From: Streptomyces sp. WMMB303
Lineage (GTDB): Bacteria > Actinomycetota > Actinomycetes > Streptomycetales > Streptomycetaceae
Direction: 5' to 3'
NCBI RefSeq assembly: GCF_029351045.1
Contig: NZ_JARKIN010000001.1
Coordinates: 310,001-374,000, forward strand
Length of the DNA: 64,000 nucleotides
The first letter of the stretch is position 1. The number at the start of each line of letters is the position of its first letter. Under the pieces are notes generated by a model that was given only the letters and a program-made list of their open reading frames with translations, was not told the origin of the DNA and searched no databases. The position numbers were made by a program, and so were the translations under genes. Of this stretch, positions 56,389 through 64,000 are shown one piece after another.

Positions 56389-57921
56389 GTGCCCGTCTTC
56401 GACCGTCCGCTCCGCCACACCCTGAGACTCGCCGCCGCGGCGGCGCTGTCGCTGGCCTGCCTGTCGGCGCAGCAGGTCGGTGCCGCGCCACTGCCCTCCT
56501 CCGCACCGGCCGGGACCGCCGCAACCGACCGGGCCGACCGGGCCGATGGGGCCGATGGGGCCGATGGGGCCACGCTCTCCCCCGAGCAACTGGCCGAGCG
56601 GGTGCGGGGCCGGGACGTGACCCGCCATCTGCGGGCCTTCCAGCGGATCGCCGATGCCAGCGGCGGCAACCGGGGCTACAACCAGCCCGGATTCACCCGC
56701 TCGGTACGGTACGTGGCCGGAAAGCTGGCGGCGGCCGGATACCAGGTCGAGCGGCAGCGGGTGCCCTATACCGACTTCGCCATCGCCGAGGAGCGGCTCT
56801 CGGTGCGGACGAGGAGCGGCGCCGGCCGGCATGTGCCCGTCCTGATGACCCGCTTCACTCCCTCTACCTCCGCGGCCGGTCTCGACGCACGAGTGGTCGC
56901 GCCGCCCCGCGGGAAGACAGGCTGCGCGGTGTCCGACTACGACGGCGTGGCCGCGCGCGGGGCGGTCGTCGTGCTGGCCCGCGACGCCTGCGGATTCGGA
57001 CATCAACAGCAGGTGGCCGCGCAGGTGGGCGCGCGGGCGGTGGTGATGTACTACCCGACACCGTCGCCCCGGAACAACTACCGCCTGATAGGCCTCCCCC
57101 GGGGGAGCTTCGTGCTCCCCATGGGGATGGTCTCCCAGGCCGACGGCGAACGGCTGGTACGGCAGGCCGCCTCACGTGCGGGCGCCCGGGTGCATCTGAC
57201 GCTGCGCGGCCACGACGTCCGGCGCACCACGGTGAACCTCATCGCCGAGACCAGGGGCGGCGACCCGGACGACGTGGTGGTGATGGGCGGCCACCTCGAC
57301 AGCGTGCCGGAGGCGCCGGGCGTCGACGACAACGGTTCCACCGCCGCCACCGTGCTGCAGACGGCGCTGGAGCTGGCACCGCACCAGGACCGGGTGCGCA
57401 ACAAGGTGCGGTTCATGTGGTGGGGCGCCGAGGAGCTCATCGACGTCGGCTCCGGCTACTACGTCGACCACCTCTCGCCCGCCGAGCGCGGCAGGATCGC
57501 CGCCGTCCTGAACGCGGAGCTGCTCGCCCCGTCCAACTACGGCCGCTTCGTGTGGGATCCGGGAACCGGCGGCAGCCACCGGATCGCCGAGCTGTTCGCC
57601 GGGTACTTCGAGCGGCACGGACTGCCCTACGAGCGGCAGGACCCGGGCGCGATCGGCTCCGACCACCTGGTGTTCCAGGCAGCGGGCATCCCGGTCGGCG
57701 GGCTGGACGGGGGCAACCTGCAGGTGAAGACCCCCGAGCAGCAGGCCCGCTTCGGCGGCACGGCCGGGCAGATGTTCGACCCCTGTTATCACCAGCCGTG
57801 CGACCGGCTGAAGGCCATCGACCGGACGGCGCTGGACACCAACGCCCGCGCGCTGGCCTGGGTCCTGGGCGAACTGGCGCTGAAGGACGGTGCCGTACGC
57901 GGGATTCGGGCCGCCGGGTAG
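56389..57921 (+). CDS. Secreted M28-family zinc metallopeptidase
   Basis: A 510-residue exported aminopeptidase-like enzyme. A Sec signal (about residues 1-32) precedes a DRA/DGA repeat linker, a PA-like insert (about 170-260) and an M28 catalytic domain. Its zinc ligands are visible as H302 in GGHLDSV, the Asp in GVDDNGS, the Glu pair in WWGAEE and the His in GSDHLVF. GTG 56389 has GAAGGGAG upstream, matching the ribosome-binding site of the pentapeptide gene. It follows the P450 by 66 nt in the same direction and may trim Met-Arg from the cross-linked peptide after export (inference). It could instead be an unrelated secreted peptidase. Confidence 0.9.
   Translation: MPVFDRPLRHTLRLAAAAALSLACLSAQQVGAAPLPSSAPAGTAATDRADRADGADGADGATLSPEQLAERVRGRDVTRHLRAFQRIADASGGNRGYNQPGFTRSVRYVAGKLAAAGYQVERQRVPYTDFAIAEERLSVRTRSGAGRHVPVLMTRFTPSTSAAGLDARVVAPPRGKTGCAVSDYDGVAARGAVVVLARDACGFGHQQQVAAQVGARAVVMYYPTPSPRNNYRLIGLPRGSFVLPMGMVSQADGERLVRQAASRAGARVHLTLRGHDVRRTTVNLIAETRGGDPDDVVVMGGHLDSVPEAPGVDDNGSTAATVLQTALELAPHQDRVRNKVRFMWWGAEELIDVGSGYYVDHLSPAERGRIAAVLNAELLAPSNYGRFVWDPGTGGSHRIAELFAGYFERHGLPYERQDPGAIGSDHLVFQAAGIPVGGLDGGNLQVKTPEQQARFGGTAGQMFDPCYHQPCDRLKAIDRTALDTNARALAWVLGELALKDGAVRGIRAAG
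56527..56571. repeat. Five tandem 9-bp repeats in the M28 gene
   Basis: GACCGGGCC twice then GATGGGGCC three times, encoding Asp-Arg-Ala and Asp-Gly-Ala triplets between the signal peptide and the mature domain. Copy number may vary between strains without changing the frame. Confidence 0.85.
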
Positions 57922-57978
57922 CCCGGCGACCACCTGCGGCCGGGCCCGGCGACTGCCGGCCCGGCCGCCGCCCCGTCG

Positions 57979-58476
57979 TCAGCCGGCCGCCTCGGGGGAG
58001 GCCGTGAACGAGGCCGGGCCCTCCTGGGAAGCCTGCTTGATGCGGAAGTGCGCGTACTCCTTCATCGGCGGCAGCTCGTCGAGGCCGAACCAGCCGACCT
58101 CCAGCGACTCCTCGTCGTTGACCCGTACGGCGCTCGCCGCCCGCGCGGTGGCCCGGCAGCGGAAGACGATGTCCATGAACTGGCAGATGTCCCCGTTGGG
58201 GTAGGTGACGGGCTTCTCCAGCGCGTACACCCCGACCAGGCGCTCCGCCACACACCGGACGTTGGTCTCCTCCCGCACCTCGCGCACCGCGCAGTCGGCC
58301 GGCTGCTCGCCGGGCTCCGGGATGCCGCCGATCACCGCCCACCGGCCGGTGTCGGCACGCCGTCCCAGGAGCACCCGCCCCCGGTCGTCGAAGACGATGA
58401 CGCTGACGCCGGGCAGGTGGAGGAGCTGGTGGCCGGCGGAGCGCCGCAGATCGCGGATGTAGTCGGGAGTCGCCAT
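57979..58476 (-). CDS. Nudix hydrolase
   Basis: A 165-residue Nudix protein. The Nudix box is GGIPEPGEQPADCAVREVREET, with GX5EX7REUXEE intact at about residues 50-71. Substrate class (nucleoside diphosphate derivative) cannot be told; the VFDDRGRVLLGRRADTGRW start is common in ADP-ribose or mutT-like branches. It is convergent with the M28 gene. Confidence 0.9.
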   Translation of the reverse strand: MATPDYIRDLRRSAGHQLLHLPGVSVIVFDDRGRVLLGRRADTGRWAVIGGIPEPGEQPADCAVREVREETNVRCVAERLVGVYALEKPVTYPNGDICQFMDIVFRCRATARAASAVRVNDEESLEVGWFGLDELPPMKEYAHFRIKQASQEGPASFTASPEAAG

Positions 58477-58540
58477 GTTCCGACCCTAAGCCGGGCCGGG
58501 TCCGCGCGCCGAGCGAGGCGGGCGCGGGCGGCCCGCGGAG

Positions 58541-59158
58541 TCAGGCCGCCCGCAGCGCGTGCAGCCGGGTGCGGATGTGGTGGACCGCCGCCTCCGCGTC
58601 GTCCACCGTGACGGTGAACAGCCGGCCGTCTCCCAGCCGCAGCACCAGCCCCTCCCCCCGCCGGATGACGACGGCGGTGCCCTTCTCGGGCCGCCAGCGG
58701 TAGCCCCAGCCGCCCCAGTGCCGCGGGGTGACGCGGGGGGCGTGCTCGGCGTGTACCACGTCGCGCAGGTGGATGCGACGGCGCGGGACACCGGCGTGGC
58801 CGCACCGCACCTCCAGCGTGTCGTTCTCCACCTTCACCTCGACGTGGACGAAGGCGAGGGTGCCGAAGAGGACGAGCAGGCCGACGGCGACACAGCCGAC
58901 GACGGACATGATCCGCGGCACGGCCCCACCGGGCCAGGTCATGTCCACGGCGAGATCGATGCCCAGCGCCAGACATCCGGCACCGACGGCGGCCAGGCAC
59001 CATTGCAGCCGGCTGCTGGCCCGCCCGGTCCACACCTGCGTACCCGGCGGCGGGACGACGTGCCGCAGAGGCGCGGGGGCGGCGCTGCGGGCGGCTTCGC
59101 CGCGGGGCCCGGCGCCGCCCTGGGCGGATGCGGCGCCGTCACGGGGACGGTCACTCAT
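58541..59158 (-). CDS. Two-helix membrane protein with a PH-like C-terminal domain
   Basis: A 205-residue protein. A charged N-terminus (residues 1-50) is followed by two adjacent membrane helices (about 58-75 and 85-110) and a cytosolic beta-rich domain (LEVRCGHAGVPRRRIHLRDVVHAEH, quoted in part, and VVIRRGEGLVLRLGDGRLFTVTV). The pattern resembles bacterial PH-domain membrane proteins. Function unknown. It sits 64 nt upstream of, and co-directional with, the Nudix gene. Confidence 0.75.
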   Translation of the reverse strand: MSDRPRDGAASAQGGAGPRGEAARSAAPAPLRHVVPPPGTQVWTGRASSRLQWCLAAVGAGCLALGIDLAVDMTWPGGAVPRIMSVVGCVAVGLLVLFGTLAFVHVEVKVENDTLEVRCGHAGVPRRRIHLRDVVHAEHAPRVTPRHWGGWGYRWRPEKGTAVVIRRGEGLVLRLGDGRLFTVTVDDAEAAVHHIRTRLHALRAA

Positions 59159-59296
59159 GTCGGCAGCGTACTCGCGAGTCCTCGCACCGGCAGCCGGAGC
59201 GGGCCGTGTCAGACACCCGGAATCGGGCCGCCGCCTCCCGCCCACGGGTACCGGGCCCCGCCCGGCCCTCGGCCGCCGGGGGCCCGGGCCGGACGG

Positions 59297-60106
59297 TCAG
59301 GCCCGCGTGGCGGGGGTCGCGCTCGCCTCGGCCAGCAGCCTGCCCTCGGCGTAGCTGAAGGCCGCCTCCGGCAGTGCGGCCGCCCTGCCGCTGTGCAGCA
59401 CGGTGAGCTCTCCGGTGGGTGCCGCGTCCGGCTCCGGTCGGGCGCCGGCGCGGCGCAGTGCCTGGGCGCAGACGGCGGCGGCCGAGCCGTACAGCGCCGG
59501 GCCCTCGGCGCGGGTGCCGCGCAGCGCTTCCCGGATCCTGCTGCCGACCAGCTCGTAGTGGGTGCAGCCGAGCACGACCGTCGCCACATCCGCGGGGGTA
59601 CGCGCGGCGGCCGCCCGCACGGCGTCGGCGATCAGGGTTTCGGAGCCGCTCTCCACGGCGTCCGCGAGTCCGTGGCAGGGCACTCCGGTGATGTCGGCGC
59701 CGTTGCCGAACTCCTCGATCAGCCGTCGCTGGTAGGGGCTGCCGGTGGTGGCCGGGGTGGCCCAGATGGCGATCCGCCCTCCGGTGCGGACGGCGGCCGC
59801 CGCCGCGGGCTTGACGGCCGGGACGGTGCCGATGACGGGCAGGCCGGGTTCCAGTTCGCCGCGGAGCGCGGGCAGCGCGTGCACCGAGGCCGTGTTGCAG
59901 GCGACGATCAAGGCGGCCGGTCGGTGCTCGGCGGCGGCGCGGGCGCAGTCCAGAGCACGCGCGGCGATGTCCGCGCCGTCGCGGGGCCCCCACGGCAGGC
60001 CGTCCGGGTCGGAGGAGAGCACGAGGTCCGCGTCGGGGCGTGCGCGGCGTACCGCCGCGGCCGCGGCCAGCAGGCCGATACCGGAGTCCATCAGCGCGAT
60101 CTTCAC
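59297..60106 (-). CDS. Aspartate/glutamate racemase family protein (MurI-like)
   Basis: A 269-residue racemase with the two catalytic cysteines in IVACNTASV and VLGCTHYEL. The N-terminal motif is MDSGIGLL, whereas MurI usually has DSGxGG. It may make D-glutamate, but the changed motif suggests a paralogue rather than the housekeeping MurI. GTG 60106 is the chosen start, with no strong ribosome-binding site. Divergent from the GT2 gene. Confidence 0.82.
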   Translation of the reverse strand: MKIALMDSGIGLLAAAAAVRRARPDADLVLSSDPDGLPWGPRDGADIAARALDCARAAAEHRPAALIVACNTASVHALPALRGELEPGLPVIGTVPAVKPAAAAAVRTGGRIAIWATPATTGSPYQRRLIEEFGNGADITGVPCHGLADAVESGSETLIADAVRAAAARTPADVATVVLGCTHYELVGSRIREALRGTRAEGPALYGSAAAVCAQALRRAGARPEPDAAPTGELTVLHSGRAAALPEAAFSYAEGRLLAEASATPATRA

Positions 60107-60230
60107 GTGACGGAACTGTACTTCACCCGCGCGGGCCGCCCTCCTGCGACCACTGCCGTGGCGGCCGGTGCGCCTGGTCGCGCGCGCGGCGGAGCGCCGC
60201 CGTGGGCCGGTGTACGGCAGACTCCGCACG

Positions 60231-61379
60231 ATGAGCACGCTCGCCTGGACCTCGGCCGTTCCGCTCGCCTCGCTGGCCGCGTGGGCGTGGCTCCTGCTGG
60301 GGCAGGGCTTCTTCTGGCGGACCGACGTCCGGCTGCCGCCCCCCATCGGTCCGGAACCGGTCCGCTGGCCCACCGTGTGCGTCGTGGTTCCCGCCCGGGA
60401 CGAGGCCGGGGTACTGCCGGTGACCCTGCCGACGCTGCTGGCCCAGGACTATCCGGGGCCGACGACGATCGTGCTGGTGGACGACGGGTCCCGGGACGGC
60501 ACCGGCGCCGTCGCCCGGAAGCTGGCGGCGCGGGCGCCGGAGGGGCCGCCGCTGACGGTGCTCTGGCCCGGTGAGCCCGCGCCGGGCTGGACGGGGAAGC
60601 TGTGGGCGGTGCGGCAGGGCATCGCGCACGCCCGCCGTGACCCGGTGGAGCCGGAGTTCCTGCTGTTGACCGACGCGGACATCGCGCATGAGCCGGACTC
60701 GCTGCGCCACCTGGTGCACGCCGCGCTCGGCGGCCGGTTCGACCTGGTCTCGCAGATGGCGCGGCTGCGGGTGCGCACGGGGTGGGAGCGGCTGATCGTG
60801 CCGGCCTTCGTGTACTTCTTCGCGCAGCTCTATCCGTTCCGCCGGGTCAACAGGCCGGGCACCCGCACCGCGGCCGCGGCGGGCGGCTGCGCGCTGCTGC
60901 GGACCGTGGCCGCGGTCCGCGCCGAGGTGCCGGACAGCATCCGGGACGCGGTCATCGACGACGTGTCGCTGGGCCGCGCCGTCAAGCGCTCCGGCGGCCG
61001 GATCTGGCTGGGCCTCGGCGACCGGGTGCGCAGTGTGCGCCCGTACACGGGGCTGGAGCCGCTGTGGCGGATGGTGTCCCGCAGCGCCTACGCGCAACTG
61101 CGCAACAGCCCGCCGGTGCTCGCGGCCACCGTGCTGGGGCTCGTGCTGGTCTACCTGGTGCCGCCGGTGTGGGCCTGCGCGGGCTCCCCGGTGGCCGGAG
61201 CCGGGTGGCTGGCCATGTCCCTCTCGTACGCGCCGATCCTGCGCTACTACCGGCAGCCGCTGTGGCTGGCACCGTTGCTGCCGGTGACGGCGGCGCTGTA
61301 TCTGGCCATGACCGTCGACTCGGCGGTACAGCACCACCGGGGCCGGGGAGCCGCGTGGAAGGGCCGCACCTATTCCTGA
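60231..61379 (+). CDS. GT2 membrane glycosyltransferase (HpnB-like)
   Basis: A 382-residue GT-A enzyme. One N-terminal helix (residues 8-28) precedes a GT2 domain: VCVVVPARDEAGVLPVTLPTLL, VLVDDGSRDGTG, LLTDADIAHEPDSL and the catalytic-type DDVSLGRAVKRSGG. Two or three helices and WKGRTYS end the protein. The layout and ending resemble hopene-associated glycosyltransferase HpnB; no hopanoid genes are nearby, so the role is uncertain. ATG 60231 has weak ribosome-binding support. Confidence 0.82.
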   Translation: MSTLAWTSAVPLASLAAWAWLLLGQGFFWRTDVRLPPPIGPEPVRWPTVCVVVPARDEAGVLPVTLPTLLAQDYPGPTTIVLVDDGSRDGTGAVARKLAARAPEGPPLTVLWPGEPAPGWTGKLWAVRQGIAHARRDPVEPEFLLLTDADIAHEPDSLRHLVHAALGGRFDLVSQMARLRVRTGWERLIVPAFVYFFAQLYPFRRVNRPGTRTAAAAGGCALLRTVAAVRAEVPDSIRDAVIDDVSLGRAVKRSGGRIWLGLGDRVRSVRPYTGLEPLWRMVSRSAYAQLRNSPPVLAATVLGLVLVYLVPPVWACAGSPVAGAGWLAMSLSYAPILRYYRQPLWLAPLLPVTAALYLAMTVDSAVQHHRGRGAAWKGRTYS

Positions 61380-61425
61380 GGGCACGGCCGGATCAGCGGG
61401 CCGCAGGTGAGCGGCCCCGGGCCCG

Positions 61426-62805
61426 TCACTTGCGGCCCGGTGTCCACTGCATGCCCCAGCCGTACTCCTCGTCCACGGTGCGCTGCGGGCTGACGCCGCG
61501 CCGTGGGACGAGGTAGCGGGCCTCCCGGCGCACCATCAGCTCGCCCCGCTCATTGCTGATCAGGGCGAGGGCGCAGACGGTGGAGGGGACGGTGCACTCG
61601 TCGAGGGAGAAGTCGACGGGGGCGCCGTGCTGCGGCTGCAGGGTGACGGTCGCGTGCAGCCCGGCGAAGCTGCGGGCCCCCTCGTAGATGGTGACGAAGA
61701 TGAGGATGCGGCGGAGTTCGGCGGCGTGGTCCAGGTTGATGGTGAGGTTCTCGCCGGTCTCCACGGCGCCGGTCCGGTCGTCGCCGTCCAGATGGATGTA
61801 GGGCGGCCGGTTCAGGGAGCCGAAGGAGTTGCCGAGCGCCTGGACGACGCCCTTGCGTCCGTCGGTGAGCTCGTAGAGGGCGCACAGGTCCAGGTCGGGG
61901 CCGGTGAGGGCGCCCATGGCCCGGGTCAGCCGGCCGGCCAGGCCCTTGGGCGGCTGAGCCTGGGTGGTCCAGTTGAGGTTGACCCGCATGGCGCCCGAGG
62001 TGCCGCCCTGCTTGGTGAGCGAGACCGAGGGCGCCTCCTTGGTGAGCGTCACCTTGGTCAGCCGTACCGGTTCGGGTCCGCCGGCCGCGGACGCCGTGGG
62101 AGGCGCGCTCGGCGCCGCGGCGGGGGCCGGAGCGGCGGGTGCGGAGACCTGTGGTACCTGCGGCGCCCGGACGCCGGGCGGTGCGGGGACGTGCGGCGTC
62201 GGAGCGCTGTTCGGGTGCGGCGGGGTACCGGTGCCGGCCGCGGTGGGTGTGCTGCCGGCGGGCGAGTCGTCGACGCTGATGCCGAAGTCGGTGGCCAGTC
62301 CGGCCAGCCCGTTCTCGTATCCCTGGCCGACGGCGCGGAACTTCCAGGCGCCCTGCCGGCGGTAGAGCTCCCCGAGCAGGTACGCGGTCTCCCCCGCCGC
62401 GTCGGTGGGGTCGAAGCGAGCGATCTCCTGGCCGGACGACGGTCCGCCGACGGTCGCGTCCAGCAGCCGCACGTACAGGCCGGGGACCTGCCCGAAGCTG
62501 CCGCCGTCCGCCGAGGCGGCGACGACGATGCGGGTGATGTCCGGTTCGACACTGTTCAGTTCGACGGTCAGTTCGTCGGTGCAGGCGGCGCCTATCGGGT
62601 TCTTCCCCTCGTGCCGGACGGCGGAGGAGGAGTGCCGCGGCTGGTTGTAGAAGACGAAGTCGTCGTCGGAGCGGACCTTGCCCTGCTCGGTGAGCAGCAG
62701 GGCCGAGACGTCGACGTCCGGCACCAGGGGGCCGGACGACCAGCCGAGTTCGACCCGCACCGCCGTGGCGGGTACGGGGACGTTCGTCCCCTTGCGCATC
62801 GTCAT
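61426..62805 (-). CDS. Double TerD-domain protein
   Basis: A 459-residue protein with an N-terminal TerD domain (residues 1-180: [37 protein letters not shown]), a Pro/Ala-rich linker (about 185-255) and a second TerD-like domain (about 265-459: [41 protein letters not shown]). The conserved Asp clusters are calcium ligands in TerD proteins, which belong to stress and tellurite-resistance systems. AGGGGGAG lies 7 nt before ATG 62805. Confidence 0.92.
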   Translation of the reverse strand: MTMRKGTNVPVPATAVRVELGWSSGPLVPDVDVSALLLTEQGKVRSDDDFVFYNQPRHSSSAVRHEGKNPIGAACTDELTVELNSVEPDITRIVVAASADGGSFGQVPGLYVRLLDATVGGPSSGQEIARFDPTDAAGETAYLLGELYRRQGAWKFRAVGQGYENGLAGLATDFGISVDDSPAGSTPTAAGTGTPPHPNSAPTPHVPAPPGVRAPQVPQVSAPAAPAPAAAPSAPPTASAAGGPEPVRLTKVTLTKEAPSVSLTKQGGTSGAMRVNLNWTTQAQPPKGLAGRLTRAMGALTGPDLDLCALYELTDGRKGVVQALGNSFGSLNRPPYIHLDGDDRTGAVETGENLTINLDHAAELRRILIFVTIYEGARSFAGLHATVTLQPQHGAPVDFSLDECTVPSTVCALALISNERGELMVRREARYLVPRRGVSPQRTVDEEYGWGMQWTPGRK

Positions 62806-63201
62806 GGCCACTCCCCCTGGGTTCGGTTCCTGCCTACCGCTCCCCAACCTATTGCACCGCGCCACCGCTGCCGAAGCCCCCTCACCCCGACTCCTGGGAG
62901 TCGAACATCTGGCAGGGGCATGGGCGTTCTATGTCCTAGCCGGTGGGCTTATGCTTCTGTCAGCTTCCCCTCCCGCGCGCCCGCAACAGGGACAGGCGGG
63001 AACAAGCCATGCCCCTGTGCCTGATCAGCCGTCATCGTGGTCGGCATGGGGGGTATTCGCCCTGTTCGGGCTCTCCCGCGCGCGCCTCGGGCGCGGCTGC
63101 CTCCGATGGGGCGAAAACCGGCTCCTGCCTGCACCGACAGGGAAGGCGCAGGCGTTCCTTCCGCACCTCTCTAGTGCCGATGCTGATTATGGGCTTAACT
63201 T
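62806..63201. other. Divergent gap between the TerD and DUF6643-type genes
   Basis: 396 nt, clearly less GC-biased than the genes around it. It should contain two promoters. TTAACT/TTATGA sequence near 63194-63203 lies too close to the next ATG to be a normal leader. No gene was recognised. Confidence 0.45.
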
Positions 63202-63870
63202 ATGAGTATGACCTCCCCCCGCAGCTCTTATAGCGGCGGCTACTACGCTGCACCGTCCTACCCCGAGACGCCGATCTACGACAGTCTCGTCGCCGAGCGG
63301 GGCACGCCGCAGATCGCTCCCATCCGGGTGCCGTCGGCCTATGACACGGGAGGCACAGGCAGCGCCCTCGCGGCGCTGCCTCCCGCCCTGCCCTCCGGCC
63401 CCGCAGCACCCCAGCAGCCCGGCCCCCTGCAGTACTCCGCGCCGGCGCCGTCCTACGGCTACCCGTCGGCCGCCGCGCCCCAGCCGCAGATGCCGCAGCC
63501 CGCACCGCAGCAGGCGGCGCCGATGCGCCAGCAGCCGATGCGGCAGGCGCCCGCCGCGCTGCCCCCCGGGGGCGGCGCCGGCCAGGGCGGACCCGTGCCG
63601 TTGCAGCACACTCCGGCACCGCACATCCCGCAGCAGGCCCAGCGCGGCTACGGCTACCCGGGGCCGGGGGGCCCGGCGCAGCCTCAGCAGCCCATGCAGC
63701 AGCAGCCGCAGCCGCAGGTCCAGGTGCAGCAGTACCAGCAGCAGGCGGTGCACAACCAGGCCACGCAGTACATGCGTCCGGTGGCGCCGCGGCCGGCGAC
63801 GCCCCGCCCGATGCCCGGGCAGTACGAGGAGCCCTACGACGGCTACCAGTACCCCGGCCGCGGCTACTGA
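63202..63870 (+). CDS. Gln/Pro-rich protein, DUF6643-like
   Basis: A 222-residue protein. A conserved N-terminus (YYAAPSYPETPIYDSLVAE, then RGTPQIAPIRVPSAYD) is followed by a low-complexity tail rich in Gln, Pro and Ala with YGYP and YPGRGY motifs. It resembles the Streptomyces DUF6643 family by memory of the N-terminus; function is unknown. ATG 63202 or 63208; neither has a strong Shine-Dalgarno. A perfect terminator follows. Confidence 0.8.
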   Translation: MSMTSPRSSYSGGYYAAPSYPETPIYDSLVAERGTPQIAPIRVPSAYDTGGTGSALAALPPALPSGPAAPQQPGPLQYSAPAPSYGYPSAAAPQPQMPQPAPQQAAPMRQQPMRQAPAALPPGGGAGQGGPVPLQHTPAPHIPQQAQRGYGYPGPGGPAQPQQPMQQQPQPQVQVQQYQQQAVHNQATQYMRPVAPRPATPRPMPGQYEEPYDGYQYPGRGY

Positions 63871-63899
63871 GCGGTCCGCACACCGCACCGGTGCCGCAG

Positions 63900-63934
63900 G
63901 CGTGCACCGCCGTTGGGGAGACGGCGGTGCACGC
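63900..63934. terminator. Bidirectional terminator at the window end
   Basis: Perfect 14-bp arms 63900-63913 and 63921-63934 with a 7-nt loop, between convergent genes. Confidence 0.8.
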
Positions 63935-63949
63935 GGACGGCCACCGGGC

Positions 63950-64000
63950 TCAGTCCTCCAGCAGCCGGGACCTGATCAGGAAGCGCACTCCCTCGGGGGC
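63950..64000 (-). CDS. C-terminal end of a truncated gene
   Basis: The last 16 codons of a minus-strand gene (APEGVRFLIRSRLLED then TGA). The frame is open to the window edge and the terminator at 63900-63934 sits just beyond its stop. The family cannot be identified from this fragment. Confidence 0.6.
   Translation of the reverse strand, partial: APEGVRFLIRSRLLED

Overview
The window is from a high-GC actinomycete, almost certainly a Streptomyces. The evidence is very strong third-codon G/C bias, frequent GTG starts and short 4-nt start/stop overlaps. Supporting features are a conservon (cvnABCD), a CebR-type cellobiose locus, an SAV2177-type methyltransferase, SpoIIE-type phosphatases, TerD proteins and rare TTA (bldA-dependent) codons. 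No tRNA, rRNA, IS element, phage gene or CRISPR array was seen.

Layout. 1-4.6 kb: the end of a cellobiose/cello-oligosaccharide uptake operon (cebE partial, cebF, cebG) with bglC; a CebR-type operator sits on the bglC ribosome-binding site and start codon. 4.6-9.7 kb: secreted PI-PLC, a DHA2 MFS exporter and a frameshifted secreted serine hydrolase. 9.7-17 kb: a compact phenazine cluster, phzB-phzD-phzE-phzF-phzG on the minus strand, divergent from two methyltransferase genes; phzF has an in-frame TTA codon. 17-19.8 kb: GH64 beta-1,3-glucanase, then an XRE-cupin regulator with two tandem operators and a probably leaderless start, plus a small membrane protein. 19.8-26.7 kb: a multi-domain SpoIIE-type phosphatase divergent from the cvnABCD conservon, then a MarR regulator. 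27-33.4 kb: a GT39-type membrane glycosyltransferase and a ROK regulator/GH4 glycosidase/BadF-type kinase operon. 33.5-41 kb: mostly single housekeeping or accessory genes. 41-46.9 kb: two tail-to-tail UvrA-like ABC ATPases and a WYL regulator. 47-51 kb: MscS channel, zinc-ribbon protein, NmrA-like/TetR divergent pair. 51.6-53.9 kb: dhaKLM. 53.9-57.9 kb: a minimal RiPP locus. 58-64 kb: Nudix, membrane protein, racemase, GT2, TerD and DUF6643-type genes.

The most notable system is at 55.0-57.9 kb. An 18-bp gene with a good ribosome-binding site encodes the pentapeptide MRYIY. It is followed by a hairpin plus T6 run, a cytochrome P450, and a secreted M28 metallopeptidase. This is the architecture of biarylitide-type minimal RiPPs (pentapeptide MRYxH plus P450), but with a Tyr-Ile-Tyr core that recalls cittilin. 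A TTA-containing winged-helix regulator with three stacked palindromes lies divergently upstream. The phenazine cluster is the second specialised-metabolite locus; its two methyltransferases suggest a methylated phenazine, possibly a methyl ester.
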